Assembly: GCF_022095615.2 (NCBI RefSeq)
Contig: NZ_CP155559.1
Coordinates: 1,795,501 to 1,859,500, forward strand
Reading direction: 5' to 3'
From: Bacillus thuringiensis
GTDB taxonomy: Bacteria > Bacillota > Bacilli > Bacillales > Bacillaceae_G
Length of the DNA stretch: 64,000 nucleotides
Notes under the pieces: generated by a model
Databases searched by the model: none
Seen by the model: the letters and a program-made list of their open reading frames with translations, nothing else
Told to the model about the DNA's origin: nothing
Part shown: positions 18,616 to 27,353 of the stretch, in pieces
Layout: each line of letters begins with the position of its first letter
How positions within the stretch are numbered: the first letter of the stretch is position 1
Translations under genes and position numbers: made by a program

Positions 18616-19404
18616 TTAATCAAATAGTTCATCAGGGATTTGTTTTAAAGAGTGTTGATTCGTAAAAAAATGAACAGCTAATTTCTCAATTGGAACGTCT
18701 TCAATTGGTACCAATGTATCATTTCTAATCGGTAAAAAGGCTATTCCTTTTCCATCCTGAATAAACTCTTCCATAAGCGAATAAGAATCTAATTGTTGAA
18801 GTTGACGTTGAGATAAATTATTTTCTTTTAGAAATTGTATCGTCTTATTTCTAAAAGGGCACTTTTTATCATTACTAACGAAGAAGAGTTCCTTTGCATA
18901 GTCAATGGTAGGCGTTTCTTTCGCTTTTAATAAGCCTACAAAAATGGCAGTAGTAAATACTTTTTTAAAAGCTGCTTCGGGATCATCCTCGTAAGTAATG
19001 ACCATATCAACTTTTTGTTGTTGCAGTAATTTATGCAAATGACTGCTATTTTCTACGTATATTTGATAATCCCTTAAATTTTCTTTAATACGCTTACTTA
19101 AATAATTAGTCAAAATAGATTGTGACGTCGCTATTACATAAGAAGAACTACTCGTTTTAATTTTATCTTTCGCTTCTTCTACTAGAGTTAATATTTGATT
19201 CGTGTAGTCTAATAAAATATCACCAGAAGGTAACAAGGATACTCCTTTGTTATCTCTATGTAGTAAAGGCGTTTCTAATTCTTGTTCTAATTTTTTGATT
19301 CGCTCAGTTACGTTCGGTTGCACATAACCTAGCTCTTTAGCAGCTTTACTAATAGAGCCTTCATTCGCTACAGTTTTAAATATGATAAGATCATTTATTT
19401 CCAT
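18616..19404 (-). CDS. LysR-family transcriptional regulator
   Basis: A 262-residue regulator, slightly short for the family (usually about 290). The N-terminal helix-turn-helix is clear: MEINDLIIFKTVANEGSISK, AAKELGYVQPNVTERIKKLE, with ETPLLHRDNKGVSLLPSG. The C-terminal effector domain is present but ends early (IPDELFD). ATG 19404 follows AAGGGGCTGAAATGA. It is divergent from the DUF4865 operon, and a perfect 21-base palindrome in between is the likely operator, so it should control that operon and itself. Confidence 0.88.
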   Translation of the reverse strand: MEINDLIIFKTVANEGSISKAAKELGYVQPNVTERIKKLEQELETPLLHRDNKGVSLLPSGDILLDYTNQILTLVEEAKDKIKTSSSSYVIATSQSILTNYLSKRIKENLRDYQIYVENSSHLHKLLQQQKVDMVITYEDDPEAAFKKVFTTAIFVGLLKAKETPTIDYAKELFFVSNDKKCPFRNKTIQFLKENNLSQRQLQQLDSYSLMEEFIQDGKGIAFLPIRNDTLVPIEDVPIEKLAVHFFTNQHSLKQIPDELFD

Positions 19405-19423
19405 TCATTTCAGCCCCTTATAG

Positions 19424-19444
19424 GGTATCATTATAAATGATACC
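19424..19444. promoter_or_regulatory. Palindromic operator between LysR and DUF4865 genes
   Basis: Perfect inverted repeat GGTATCATT-ATA-AATGATACC. It contains ATC-N9-GAT and the T-N11-A spacing of LysR-type sites. It lies 20 bases upstream of the LysR start and about 80 upstream of the divergent gene. Confidence 0.7.
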
Positions 19445-19524
19445 AAACATAATTTATACCTATTTTACGTTAGCCAGTCATCGCTTTATCATTATGTATA
19501 TAAGATAGAAAGTGAGTGATGAAC

Positions 19525-20064
19525 ATGATTGGAATGCAATATAAGGTCATTTTGCCAAAGGATTATGACATGGAGATTATTAAAAAAAGGGTAAAGGATA
19601 ATGGGCATAAAACGGATGGTTTTCAAGAATTGAATTTCAAAGCATATTTAATTACTGAGGCAGGTAAGGATGGGAATTTCTATAATTGCTATGCACCTTT
19701 ATATATTTGGAATGGCCATGAAGGAATGAACAAATTTATCTTTGAAGGGTATTACGATAATATTTTACAATCGTTCGGGTGGCAACAAATAAATATAGGT
19801 GTTCCATTCGTTGTTAATGTAAGTAATGACTTTAGAAAAAGTAGATATGTTGTTGAATATGTAGGGAGTATTTCTCAAAGTAAAACGCTGATTGAGACGC
19901 AATTAAATAAAAATGTGCAAAACATAGAAAAATGTTTAGGCAATGTAATCGTTTATAATCCGGATAAATGGGGATATAGTAGGTTTAATTTTTATGAGGA
20001 GAAGCCTGACATTGCAGTAAATAAGGGTGTTACAGTATATGAGATTTTACACATTTCACGATGA
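19525..20064 (+). CDS. DUF4865 family protein
   Basis: ATG 19525 gives 179 residues starting MIGMQYKVILPKDYDMEIIK; in-frame GTG 19516 and ATG 19519 are possible. The protein has the DUF4865 layout: N-terminal YDMEIIKKRVKDNGHKTDGF, FKAYLITEAG, YAPLYIWNGHEGMNKFIFEG, and QSFGWQQINIGVPFV. The fold resembles two repeats of a dimeric ferredoxin-like barrel. Members commonly sit beside a tautomerase and a LysR gene, as here. The biochemical role is unknown; a small-molecule degradation or stress role is inferred from neighbours only. Confidence 0.8.
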   Translation: MIGMQYKVILPKDYDMEIIKKRVKDNGHKTDGFQELNFKAYLITEAGKDGNFYNCYAPLYIWNGHEGMNKFIFEGYYDNILQSFGWQQINIGVPFVVNVSNDFRKSRYVVEYVGSISQSKTLIETQLNKNVQNIEKCLGNVIVYNPDKWGYSRFNFYEEKPDIAVNKGVTVYEILHISR

Positions 20065-20106
20065 AATTTTGTCGTATATGAAAAATAAGAAAAGGAATGA
20101 CAATCT

Positions 20107-20514
20107 ATGCCTTTTGTGAAGGTTTATTATCCTGGAAATATATTAAATAAAGAAGAGTTGAAAAAGATAGGTGAATGTATCCATCTTTCATTAATGGAAC
20201 ATTTTAATATTCCTGAAAATGATTTTTTTCACATGTATTTACCTTATCAACAAAAGCACTTTTTACATAATCCATATTATTTATTAGAAAGAGGAGAAAA
20301 GAGAACAGAGAATATGATTTATGTTTCTATTACATGTGGACCGGGAAGAACGATAAAACAGAAAAGGGATCTGTATCAGTCGATATCCTCGAAGGTTTCT
20401 AAATGTTCTAGTGTAAAAAGTGCAGATATTTTTATTACGCTAAATGAGACTTCTGCTGAAAATTGGTCATTTGGTCAAGGATTGGCACAATTGGTAAAAG
20501 TGAAGGTGGAGTGA
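20107..20514 (+). CDS. Tautomerase family protein
   Basis: A 135-residue member of the tautomerase/4-oxalocrotonate superfamily: mature-type start MPFVKVYYPGNILNKEELKK with the catalytic Pro2 after Met removal. It is about twice the 62-residue single unit, as in two-domain cis-3-chloroacrylic-acid-dehalogenase-like forms, and includes PENDFFHMYLPYQQ and IYVSITCGPGRTIKQKRDLY. It would isomerise enol/keto compounds. Start follows AAAAGGAATGACAATCT. Operon with the DUF4865 gene (42 bases upstream) and the CMD remnant. Confidence 0.85.
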   Translation: MPFVKVYYPGNILNKEELKKIGECIHLSLMEHFNIPENDFFHMYLPYQQKHFLHNPYYLLERGEKRTENMIYVSITCGPGRTIKQKRDLYQSISSKVSKCSSVKSADIFITLNETSAENWSFGQGLAQLVKVKVE

Positions 20515-20518
20515 AATG

Positions 20519-20839
20519 ATGAATGAATCCATTGAATATTATATTTAAGAGAAAATGAGAGAGATGGCGCCTACATTTATTTATTACAGTAAAAAGATAT
20601 TATTCGGGGAAGTGTGGCGAAATGACACTTTAACATTAAGCGAAAGAAGTTTATGTACAGTGGCGGCATTAATTAGTCTTAACCAGACAGAACAATTACC
20701 ATTTCATTTGCGGCTGGCAAAGCAAAATGGAATTATGGAAAATGAAATGATTGCATTAATAACACATATGGCTTTTTATGTTGGCTGGCCAAAAGCGGTG
20801 GCAGCTTTAAATATAGCAAGGAATGAAATAGAAAGTTAA
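20519..20839 (+). pseudogene. Carboxymuconolactone decarboxylase family gene with in-frame stop
   Basis: ATG 20519 has a ribosome site (GGTGGAGTGAA) but the tenth codon is TAA (20546-20548). The same frame continues EKMREMAPTFIYYSKKILF, LFGEVWRNDTLTLSERSLC and FHLRLAKQNGI, a CMD/AhpD-like protein lacking the AhpD CxxC. Homologous proteins extend N-terminally past this stop, so a single base change (for example AAA to TAA) appears to have truncated it. Internal ATGs at 20555 and 20564 have poor ribosome sites, so a 94-residue product would need reinitiation. A sequencing error cannot be excluded. Confidence 0.65.
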
Positions 20840-20840
20840 G

Positions 20841-20892
20841 AATAACGATAAGAAAGAATTCATTTAAACATGAATTCTTTCTTATCGTTATT
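20841..20892 (+). terminator. Very strong intrinsic terminator
   Basis: Perfect 23-bp stem (left arm 20841-20863 AATAACGATAAGAAAG..., right arm 20870-20892) with a 6-base loop, followed by TTATGC. It closes the DUF4865 operon. Confidence 0.9.
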
Positions 20893-20939
20893 TATGCAAT
20901 ACTCTAATGAGATATTTTTCGCTTTTTCTCTTGCTTTTT

Positions 20940-20963
20940 TATCACTTGCGTAGTAAAGTGATA
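20940..20963. promoter_or_regulatory. Inverted repeat upstream of marR-type gene
   Basis: TATCACTT-N8-AAGTGATA, 8-base perfect arms, 30 bases upstream of the MarR start. The half-site ATCACTTG recurs in the hairpin before the LLM gene, so it is a good operator candidate. Confidence 0.55.
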
Positions 20964-20992
20964 GTAAGATTCACGATAGGAAGTGATCAAAT

Positions 20993-21436
20993 ATGCGTGA
21001 TAATACGATAGGATCATTAATATGGTTACGTTTAATACGATTTACGAATCAAAGTAATCAGATGTCAAATGAGTTTTTAAAACGGTTTGATTTAACGACA
21101 GCTCAATTTGATGTGCTTTTGCAAATACGTACGTATCAACCACTAACGCAAATGGAGTTAGCTGAAAAGGTAACTGTTACACAAGGCGGTATTTCTCGAA
21201 TGTTAACTCGTCTTGAAAAAGAAGGATATATTGTACGAAAACAAGATTGGAAAACGAAAACAATTAGTCTTACAGGGCAAGGGGAAGCAGCTTTAGAGAG
21301 AGCGTTGCCAGAGCAACTTGCATTTCAATCATCGTTTTTTGATGATGTATTAAATGAAGAAGAGCAGAAAATATTATACGAGCTGATGACGAGAGTTCAT
21401 AAGCATAGTGAAAAAAAAGAATTACCGCAAGAGTAA
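20993..21436 (+). CDS. MarR-family transcriptional regulator
   Basis: A 147-residue winged-helix regulator of normal length. Sequence landmarks are [40 protein letters not shown] (recognition helix), [17 protein letters not shown] (wing) and a leucine-rich C-terminal dimer helix. ATG 20993 follows GGAAGTGATCAAAT. It is immediately upstream of the LLM flavin monooxygenase and shares an operator-like half-site with it, so it probably represses both in response to a phenolic, quinone or oxidant signal, as is common for MarR regulators. Confidence 0.9.
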   Translation: MRDNTIGSLIWLRLIRFTNQSNQMSNEFLKRFDLTTAQFDVLLQIRTYQPLTQMELAEKVTVTQGGISRMLTRLEKEGYIVRKQDWKTKTISLTGQGEAALERALPEQLAFQSSFFDDVLNEEEQKILYELMTRVHKHSEKKELPQE

Positions 21437-21442
21437 TTTTTT

Positions 21443-21478
21443 TTACACCATCAATTGACTAATCAAGTGATGGTGTAA
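21443..21478. promoter_or_regulatory. Hairpin or operator between MarR and LLM genes
   Basis: Perfect 11-base arms TTACACCATCA / TGATGGTGTAA separated by 14 bases that hold TTGACTAATCAAG. The U-run precedes rather than follows the stem, so it is not a normal terminator. It contains TCAAGTGAT, matching the half-site upstream of the MarR gene on the opposite strand. Confidence 0.5.
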
Positions 21479-21556
21479 GTAATAGGGAGATACACTTGAC
21501 TTACAAACATTTTTAGAAGAGAAACTAATATTACTTCATTAAAGGAGAGAGCAACT

Positions 21557-22612
21557 ATGGAAAAATACCGTATGGATACAAGTAAAGGAATAGAGTTTGG
21601 ATTATATTCAATTGGGGATCATGTTTTAAATCCACATAACGGAGTGAAAATTAGTGCAGAACAAAGAATTCATGAATTAATTGAAACAGCAAAGTTAGCG
21701 GATGAAGCTGGACTTGATGTATTTGCTGTCGGTGAAAGTCATCAAACACATTTTACAACGCAAGCTCATACAGTTATTTTAGGAGCTATTGCACAAGCTA
21801 CGAAAAATATAAAAATTGCAAGTTCAGCAACGATAGTAAGCACATCTGATCCGGTTCGAGTATATGAGGACTTTGCTACAATTGACTTGATTTCTAATGG
21901 ACGTGCAGAAATCGTGGCTGGTCGTGGGTCTCGTATTGGGGGATATAGTTTACTTGGTTATGACGTGAATGATTATGAAGAATTATTTGAAGAGAAGATG
22001 GATCTTTTATTAAAAATTAATAAAGAGGAACATGTAACTTGGAATGGACAGTTCAGAGCACCACTTGCACATGCATCGGTTATCCCGAGAGCTAAAAATA
22101 ATAACTTGCCAATTTGGCGTGCAGTTGGTGGTCCACCAGCTAGTGCGATTAAAGCAGGACGCGCAGGTGTGCCAATGATGATAACAACACTAGGTGGTCC
22201 AGCTATTAACTTTAAAGGGTCAGTAGATGCTTACCGTGAGGCTGCGGCGCAAAGTGGATTTAATCCAGCAAGTTTGCCAGTTGCAACAACGAGTTTATTT
22301 TATACAGCAAAAAATTCACAAGATGCATTTAGTGAATACTATCCTCATATTAATGCTGGTATGCTTACACTGCGCGGTGGTGGGTATCCGAAAGAGCAAT
22401 TTACAAATGCAGTAGATTACCGTGACGCATTAATGGTTGGTAGCCCGCAACAAATTATTGAAAAAATGCTTTACCAATATGAATTATATGGGCAACAACG
22501 TTTTATGGCACAAATTGATTTTGGTGGCGTACCACTTAATAAAATTGAGAAAAACATCGAATTAATTGCTACTGAAATTTTACCGGCTATTAGAAAACAT
22601 ACAGCAAAATAA
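21557..22612 (+). CDS. LLM-class flavin-dependent oxidoreductase (luciferase-like)
   Basis: A 351-residue bacterial-luciferase-like monooxygenase: N-terminal strand GIEFGLYSIGDHVL, then AKLADEAGLDVFAVGESHQ, TKNIKIASSATIVSTSDPVR, the FMN-phosphate region GRAEIVAGRGSRIGGYSLLG, and C-terminal MVGSPQQIIEKMLYQYELYG. These enzymes use reduced FMN and O2. Start follows AAAGGAGAGAGCAACT. Controlled most likely by the adjacent MarR protein. Substrate is unknown. Confidence 0.9.
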   Translation: MEKYRMDTSKGIEFGLYSIGDHVLNPHNGVKISAEQRIHELIETAKLADEAGLDVFAVGESHQTHFTTQAHTVILGAIAQATKNIKIASSATIVSTSDPVRVYEDFATIDLISNGRAEIVAGRGSRIGGYSLLGYDVNDYEELFEEKMDLLLKINKEEHVTWNGQFRAPLAHASVIPRAKNNNLPIWRAVGGPPASAIKAGRAGVPMMITTLGGPAINFKGSVDAYREAAAQSGFNPASLPVATTSLFYTAKNSQDAFSEYYPHINAGMLTLRGGGYPKEQFTNAVDYRDALMVGSPQQIIEKMLYQYELYGQQRFMAQIDFGGVPLNKIEKNIELIATEILPAIRKHTAK

Positions 22613-22616
22613 TTTG

Positions 22617-22655
22617 AAAAATACCGAGAGTCTAATCGATTCTCGGTATTTTTTT
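22617..22655 (+). terminator. Intrinsic terminator of the LLM gene
   Basis: Stem AAAATACCGAGA / TCTCGGTATTTT with a 12-base loop and a T-run of seven after it. Confidence 0.9.
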
Positions 22656-23229
22656 ATGTATGAATTTAGTTTGAAAAAATGGCAAAAAAATGAATTTTTA
22701 GTCTAGAAAGAGGGAGGGGATTTTCTATTTTTGAATAACATTATTTTGTGTTTGAATTTTAGAAATATTTTTTTCTCTTGACAAAAAAATAACTGATTTC
22801 TCTGTTGGTTTAGAGGACATTTTTTCGCGCGAAAGTCAAGTGTATGTAGAGAAAAATGATTTTTTGATTGATATGAAAGTAAGTCTTATATTAAAAAAAT
22901 ACATTTTATTAATGAGAAAAATCTAATTCAAAAAAATGACAAAAGACATATTTCAGACAAAATGATGTCAATAATACGTCAAAAATCAGCTGAATTTACT
23001 ATGCAGGTATATTATACAATTCGATTAACGGATAAAACACTACTGAAATAGTGAAAAGGTAAATTTTATGAGAAAGTTCTTTTGTAATTATCTTGAAAAC
23101 TGAAAATTTATATTTTCTAAAAGTACATAAACAAATTTATCTTTCTATATTTCTAAGATTTGAGTTGTTTTATTCATACAACTCAATTGAAATTACGATA
23201 TAAAAAATTATGAAGGAAGTGATTGTAGT
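22656..23229 (+). other. Long leader region of the cyd operon
   Basis: About 570 very AT-rich bases before cydA. It holds TTGACA near 22778 without a clear -10, an extended -10-like TATATTATACAATT around 23010, a tiny ORF (23068-23103) with a ribosome site, and a 9-bp hairpin (TTGAGTTGT / ACAACTCAA, 23160-23186) 44 bases ahead of cydA. I searched for the perfect Rex palindrome expected for cyd operons and did not find one. Confidence 0.45.
23068..23103 (+). CDS. Possible 11-codon leader peptide of the cyd operon
   Basis: ATG 23068 follows GTGAAAAGGTAAATTTT (plausible ribosome site). It encodes MRKFFCNYLEN, rich in aromatic residues and with one Cys, and ends 127 bases before cydA. It may be a control uORF or coincidence; no function is claimed. 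Confidence 0.3.
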   Translation: MRKFFCNYLEN

Positions 23230-24633
23230 ATGGAAACGCTCGAATTGGCACGAATACAATTCGCCTCAACAACGATTTTCCATTACTTTTTTGTTCCGCT
23301 GTCTATTGGTTTAGCTTTTATCATTGCGTTAATGCAAACGTTATACGTGGTAAAAGGACAAGAAATTTATAAGAAGATGACGAAGTTTTGGACACAAATA
23401 TTCCTAGTTAACTTTGCGGTAGGTGTAGTAACGGGTATTTTACAAGAATTCCAGTTTGGTATGAACTGGTCAACCTATTCACGTTTCGTAGGTGATGTGT
23501 TTGGTCCATCACTTGCAATTGAAGGCTTATTAGCATTTTTCATTGAGTCTACATTCCTAGGTTTATGGGTATTCGGTGAGGATAAATTACCGAAGCGAAT
23601 TCACTTGTTATGTATTTGGCTCCTTTCAATTGGAACAATGTTATCAGCATTTTGGATTTTAACTGCAAGTGCATTTATGCAATCGCCAGTAGGATATGAA
23701 ATGGCAGCAGATGGACGTGCACAAATGAATGATTTCTTAGCAATTATTCAAAATCCACAATTATGGGTACAATTCCCGCATACAATTACAGCGGCGATTG
23801 CAACTGGTGCATTCTTTATTGCAGGTGTGAGTGCATGGAAAATAACGAAAGCTCAAGAAACTGAAGTGTTTAAAAAATCGTTCCGCATTTCTATCATTGT
23901 TGGAACACTTACAACTGCGCTAGTATTATTCTTCGGTCATGCGCAAGCACAACAATTAATTAAGACACACCCAATGAAAATGGCAGCAGCTGAAGCATTA
24001 TGGAATACGAGTGAGGATCCAGCGCCATTTACAGTATTTGCGAAAATTGATGCAGAGAAGCAAGAAAATTCGTTTGAAATTCAAATCCCTTATATGCTAA
24101 GTCTATTATCATATGATAAATTTAGCGGTCAAGTAGAAGGGATGAATCAAATTCAAAAGCAATATGAAGAAAAATATGGGCCAGGAGATTATATTCCACC
24201 AGTACACACTATGTTCTGGAGTTTTAGAGCGATGGTAATGAGTGGAACATTTATGCTTCTTCTAGGAGCATACGGATGGTTCTTATCAAGAAAAGATCGT
24301 TTAGCTGAAAAAACTTGGTATTTAAAATTAATGGTGTATGCAATTGCACTACCGTTTATCGGTAATACAGTAGGATGGATTATGACTGAAATGGGACGTC
24401 AGCCTTGGGTAGTTTTCGGTGTTATGAAAACGGAAGATGCTGTATCTCCAAATGTTACGTTCGGAGAAGTATTATTCTCTTTAGTTTCATTCACATCACT
24501 ATATTTAATTATAGGAGGAATTACTGTTTACTTATTCGTTCGTGTCATTAAAGGACATGAGAATAAGAAAACGAAACAGGATTCTCAAAGCCATGATCCA
24601 TTTGATAAGGAGGAAGAGTATGTTATCTCTTAA
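23230..24633 (+). CDS. cydA: Cytochrome bd ubiquinol/menaquinol oxidase subunit I
   Basis: A 467-residue polytopic membrane protein, the haem-bearing subunit of cytochrome bd. N-terminal LARIQFASTTIFHYFFVPLS holds the haem b595/d axial His. Further landmarks are GVVTGILQEFQFGMNWSTYS, PQLWVQFPHTITAAIATGAF (His of haem b558), and GWIMTEMGRQPWVVFGVMKT. The short Q-loop is normal for Gram-positive enzymes. It oxidises menaquinol and reduces O2 to water under low oxygen. First gene of cydABDC; start follows GAAGGAAGTGATTGTAGT. Confidence 0.96.
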   Translation: METLELARIQFASTTIFHYFFVPLSIGLAFIIALMQTLYVVKGQEIYKKMTKFWTQIFLVNFAVGVVTGILQEFQFGMNWSTYSRFVGDVFGPSLAIEGLLAFFIESTFLGLWVFGEDKLPKRIHLLCIWLLSIGTMLSAFWILTASAFMQSPVGYEMAADGRAQMNDFLAIIQNPQLWVQFPHTITAAIATGAFFIAGVSAWKITKAQETEVFKKSFRISIIVGTLTTALVLFFGHAQAQQLIKTHPMKMAAAEALWNTSEDPAPFTVFAKIDAEKQENSFEIQIPYMLSLLSYDKFSGQVEGMNQIQKQYEEKYGPGDYIPPVHTMFWSFRAMVMSGTFMLLLGAYGWFLSRKDRLAEKTWYLKLMVYAIALPFIGNTVGWIMTEMGRQPWVVFGVMKTEDAVSPNVTFGEVLFSLVSFTSLYLIIGGITVYLFVRVIKGHENKKTKQDSQSHDPFDKEEEYVIS

Positions 24634-25636
24634 TGAGTTGTGGTTTATCATTATTGCAATTTTATTCGTAGGCTTCTTTGTACTTGAAGGTTTCGATTTC
24701 GGTGTAGGTATAGTTTCAAGGTTTTTAGGGGAAAACGATTTAGAGAAAAGAATATATTTAAATACAATTGGTCCATTTTGGCACGCGAATGAAGTATGGC
24801 TTGTTTGTGCTGGTGGAGCTATGTTCGCGGCATTCCCGCACTGGTATGCAACTTTATTTAGCGGGTTTTACATTCCGTTTGTATTTATGCTTCTTGCTTT
24901 AATTATAAGAGGGGTTTCCTTTAAATTCCGTGCGAAAATAGATAATCATAAATGGAAAGGTTTTTGGGATTGGGGTATGTTTTTAGGAAGTTTGCTACCG
25001 CCGATCCTTTGGGGAGTTGCCATTGCTAACTTTATGGTAGGTATTCCAATTGATGAGACGAAAAATGCTGTAGGTGGATTCTTACATTTACTTCATCCAT
25101 TTGCATTACTTGGAGGAGTTATGTTCCTTCTGCTATGTATTGTTCACGGATTGCAATTCCTTACTATACGTACAACAGGTAAGTTAAGAGAACGTGCACG
25201 TATTGCTGCGTTGAAAATTGCACCGCTTGCAATTATAGCACTCCTTATTTTTGCCGGATTGGGATTATGGAAAACAGATATTTTCACTGGTCATGGTACA
25301 GAGTGGATTATGGTTCCGATTGGAGCTTTTGTAGCATTATGTGCGTCAACATTATTAAATAAAAGAAGAAGAGATGGTTGGGCTTTCGTTATGACGAGTT
25401 TAACAATCATTTTGCTAAGTGCGAGTGTGTTTGTCGGTATGTTCCCACGTGTCTTAATTAGCTCGTTAGGGTCAATATACGATTTAACAATTTATAATGC
25501 AGCATCAGGAGATTATGCACTAAAACTGATGACGTATTTTTCAATTGCTATATTGCCATTTGTTTTGGGAAGTCAAATATGGAGTTTCTATGTGTTTAGA
25601 CAACCTGTTAAGTCAGATAAAGATTTGGAGTACTAA
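24620..25636 (+). CDS. cydB: Cytochrome bd oxidase subunit II
   Basis: A 338-residue membrane subunit. ATG 24620 lies inside the 3' end of cydA behind AAGGAGGAAG, giving a 14-base overlap and translational coupling. The N-terminus LSLNELWFIIIAILFVGFFV, LEGFDFGVGIVSRFLGEND and NTIGPFWHANEVWLVCAGGA are strongly conserved CydB features. It has eight or nine membrane segments and pairs with CydA. Confidence 0.95.
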   Translation: MLSLNELWFIIIAILFVGFFVLEGFDFGVGIVSRFLGENDLEKRIYLNTIGPFWHANEVWLVCAGGAMFAAFPHWYATLFSGFYIPFVFMLLALIIRGVSFKFRAKIDNHKWKGFWDWGMFLGSLLPPILWGVAIANFMVGIPIDETKNAVGGFLHLLHPFALLGGVMFLLLCIVHGLQFLTIRTTGKLRERARIAALKIAPLAIIALLIFAGLGLWKTDIFTGHGTEWIMVPIGAFVALCASTLLNKRRRDGWAFVMTSLTIILLSASVFVGMFPRVLISSLGSIYDLTIYNAASGDYALKLMTYFSIAILPFVLGSQIWSFYVFRQPVKSDKDLEY

Positions 25637-27351
25637 TGAAAAGAAAAAGAGGACTTCCATCGTATCCTGGTAGCCGAGTTTTATATGTAGTGTTAACAAT
25701 CATTAGCATTTTAGAAGCTTTAAGTATTATTGCACAAACAGTGTTTTTAGCACGGGCTATTACGTTTTTATTTCAAGGAGAAACTGTGCAATCTGTGTTA
25801 AATGAAACGATTTATTTTGGAATCGCGTTTGCAGTACGTCACATGCTAGTTCGAGTATCACAAATATTAGTGGAACGTTTCGCTGAAAAAACAGGATCGC
25901 TACTGCGAAAACAATTAATAGAGGCATATTTCACATTAGGTCCACGGTATGTTCAAACTGCTGGAACAGGTCATTTGGTTACGTTATCGATAGAAGGTAT
26001 TGAGAAATTTAAAACATATATTGAATTAACAATTCCTAAAATGATTAGAAGTAGTATCGTACCGGGGCTAATTGTACTATATGTTTTTACGCAAGATATT
26101 GAATCTGGAATCATTTTAGTTGTAACGATTCCTATTGTAATAATATTTATGATCCTACTAGGATTAGCAGCGCAGAAAATGGCGGATAGCCAATATGAAA
26201 CATATCGTGTTCTTTCTAATCACTTTGTAGATACGTTAAAAGGATTAGAAACACTAAAGTATTTAGGTAAAAGTGAACAACACGAAGGAAAGATTGAAAA
26301 AGTAAGTAAAAGGTATAGAAAAGCAACGATGCGTACTTTGCGAGTTGCTTTTCTTTCTTCTTTTGCATTAGATTTCTTTACGAGTTTATCAATCGCATTT
26401 GTGGCAGTCGGATTAGGGATACGTTTAATAGATGGGACAATTGTACTATTGCCAGCCCTTACGATTTTAATATTAGCTCCGGAATATTTTCTGCCGATTA
26501 AACAAGTTGGAGCGAATTATCATGCTACGCTAGATGGACAACTTGCAATGGAGCAAATAGAAGAGATTTTACAGCAACAAAAAGAAATAGGAAAGAAAGA
26601 ATCAAATGTAGATTTAATATGGAATTCCTCTAGTAACTTGAATTTACAAAATGTAAAAGTAAAGAGTGATGAATCTGAAAAAGCTATATTAGAGGGAATT
26701 GATTTTACTTGGAAAGGCACCGGTGCTATAGGTGTAATTGGTGAAAGTGGGGCAGGGAAATCGACGTTAATCGACGTATTAGCAGGGTTTTTAACTCCTT
26801 CGGGTGGAAAGATGATCGTAAATGATGTGGAAATTAACGGGTCTACTCGTGAAGATTGGCAAAAGAATATTGCTTATATTCCGCAGCAACCTTATATTTT
26901 CCCACTTTCATTAAAAGATAACATTTCTTTCTATGAGACAAATACAACTGATGAAGAAGTGGAAAGAGTGATTAATGAAGTTGGTCTTCGTTCGCTCGTT
27001 ACATCGCTTCCGAATGGGATGTATGAAAGAATTGGAGAAGGTGGACGTATGCTTAGTGGCGGACAAGAACAACGTGTCGCTATGGCGCGTGCACTTGTAA
27101 GTAAAAAGCCAATTATTTTATTAGACGAGCCTACGGCACATCTTGATATTGAAACTGAATTTGAAATAAAGCAAGCGATGCTACGTCTGTTTGAAGGTAA
27201 GTTAGTATTTCTTGCAACACATCGTCTTCACTGGATGAAACAGATGGATCATATTCTTATTTTAAATAAAGGGGAAATGATAGAAAGTGGAACGTATGAA
27301 GAACTTTTAAAGAATGAGGCATTACATTTTCACAGGAAAGAGAGGGGATAG
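25636..27351 (+). CDS. cydD: Heterodimeric ABC exporter for cytochrome bd assembly, first subunit
   Basis: A 571-residue ABC exporter half with an N-terminal six-helix membrane domain and a C-terminal ATPase: Walker A VIGESGAGKSTLIDVLAG, signature LSGGQEQRVAMARAL, Walker B PIILLDEPTAHLD. ATG 25636 overlaps the cydB stop (TAATG). CydDC exports glutathione/cysteine-type thiols or haem-related cargo required for cytochrome bd assembly. In B. subtilis numbering the first of the two genes is called cydC; here the NCBI/E. coli-style name cydD is used. Confidence 0.92.
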   Translation: MKRKRGLPSYPGSRVLYVVLTIISILEALSIIAQTVFLARAITFLFQGETVQSVLNETIYFGIAFAVRHMLVRVSQILVERFAEKTGSLLRKQLIEAYFTLGPRYVQTAGTGHLVTLSIEGIEKFKTYIELTIPKMIRSSIVPGLIVLYVFTQDIESGIILVVTIPIVIIFMILLGLAAQKMADSQYETYRVLSNHFVDTLKGLETLKYLGKSEQHEGKIEKVSKRYRKATMRTLRVAFLSSFALDFFTSLSIAFVAVGLGIRLIDGTIVLLPALTILILAPEYFLPIKQVGANYHATLDGQLAMEQIEEILQQQKEIGKKESNVDLIWNSSSNLNLQNVKVKSDESEKAILEGIDFTWKGTGAIGVIGESGAGKSTLIDVLAGFLTPSGGKMIVNDVEINGSTREDWQKNIAYIPQQPYIFPLSLKDNISFYETNTTDEEVERVINEVGLRSLVTSLPNGMYERIGEGGRMLSGGQEQRVAMARALVSKKPIILLDEPTAHLDIETEFEIKQAMLRLFEGKLVFLATHRLHWMKQMDHILILNKGEMIESGTYEELLKNEALHFHRKERG

Positions 27352-27353
27352 AG

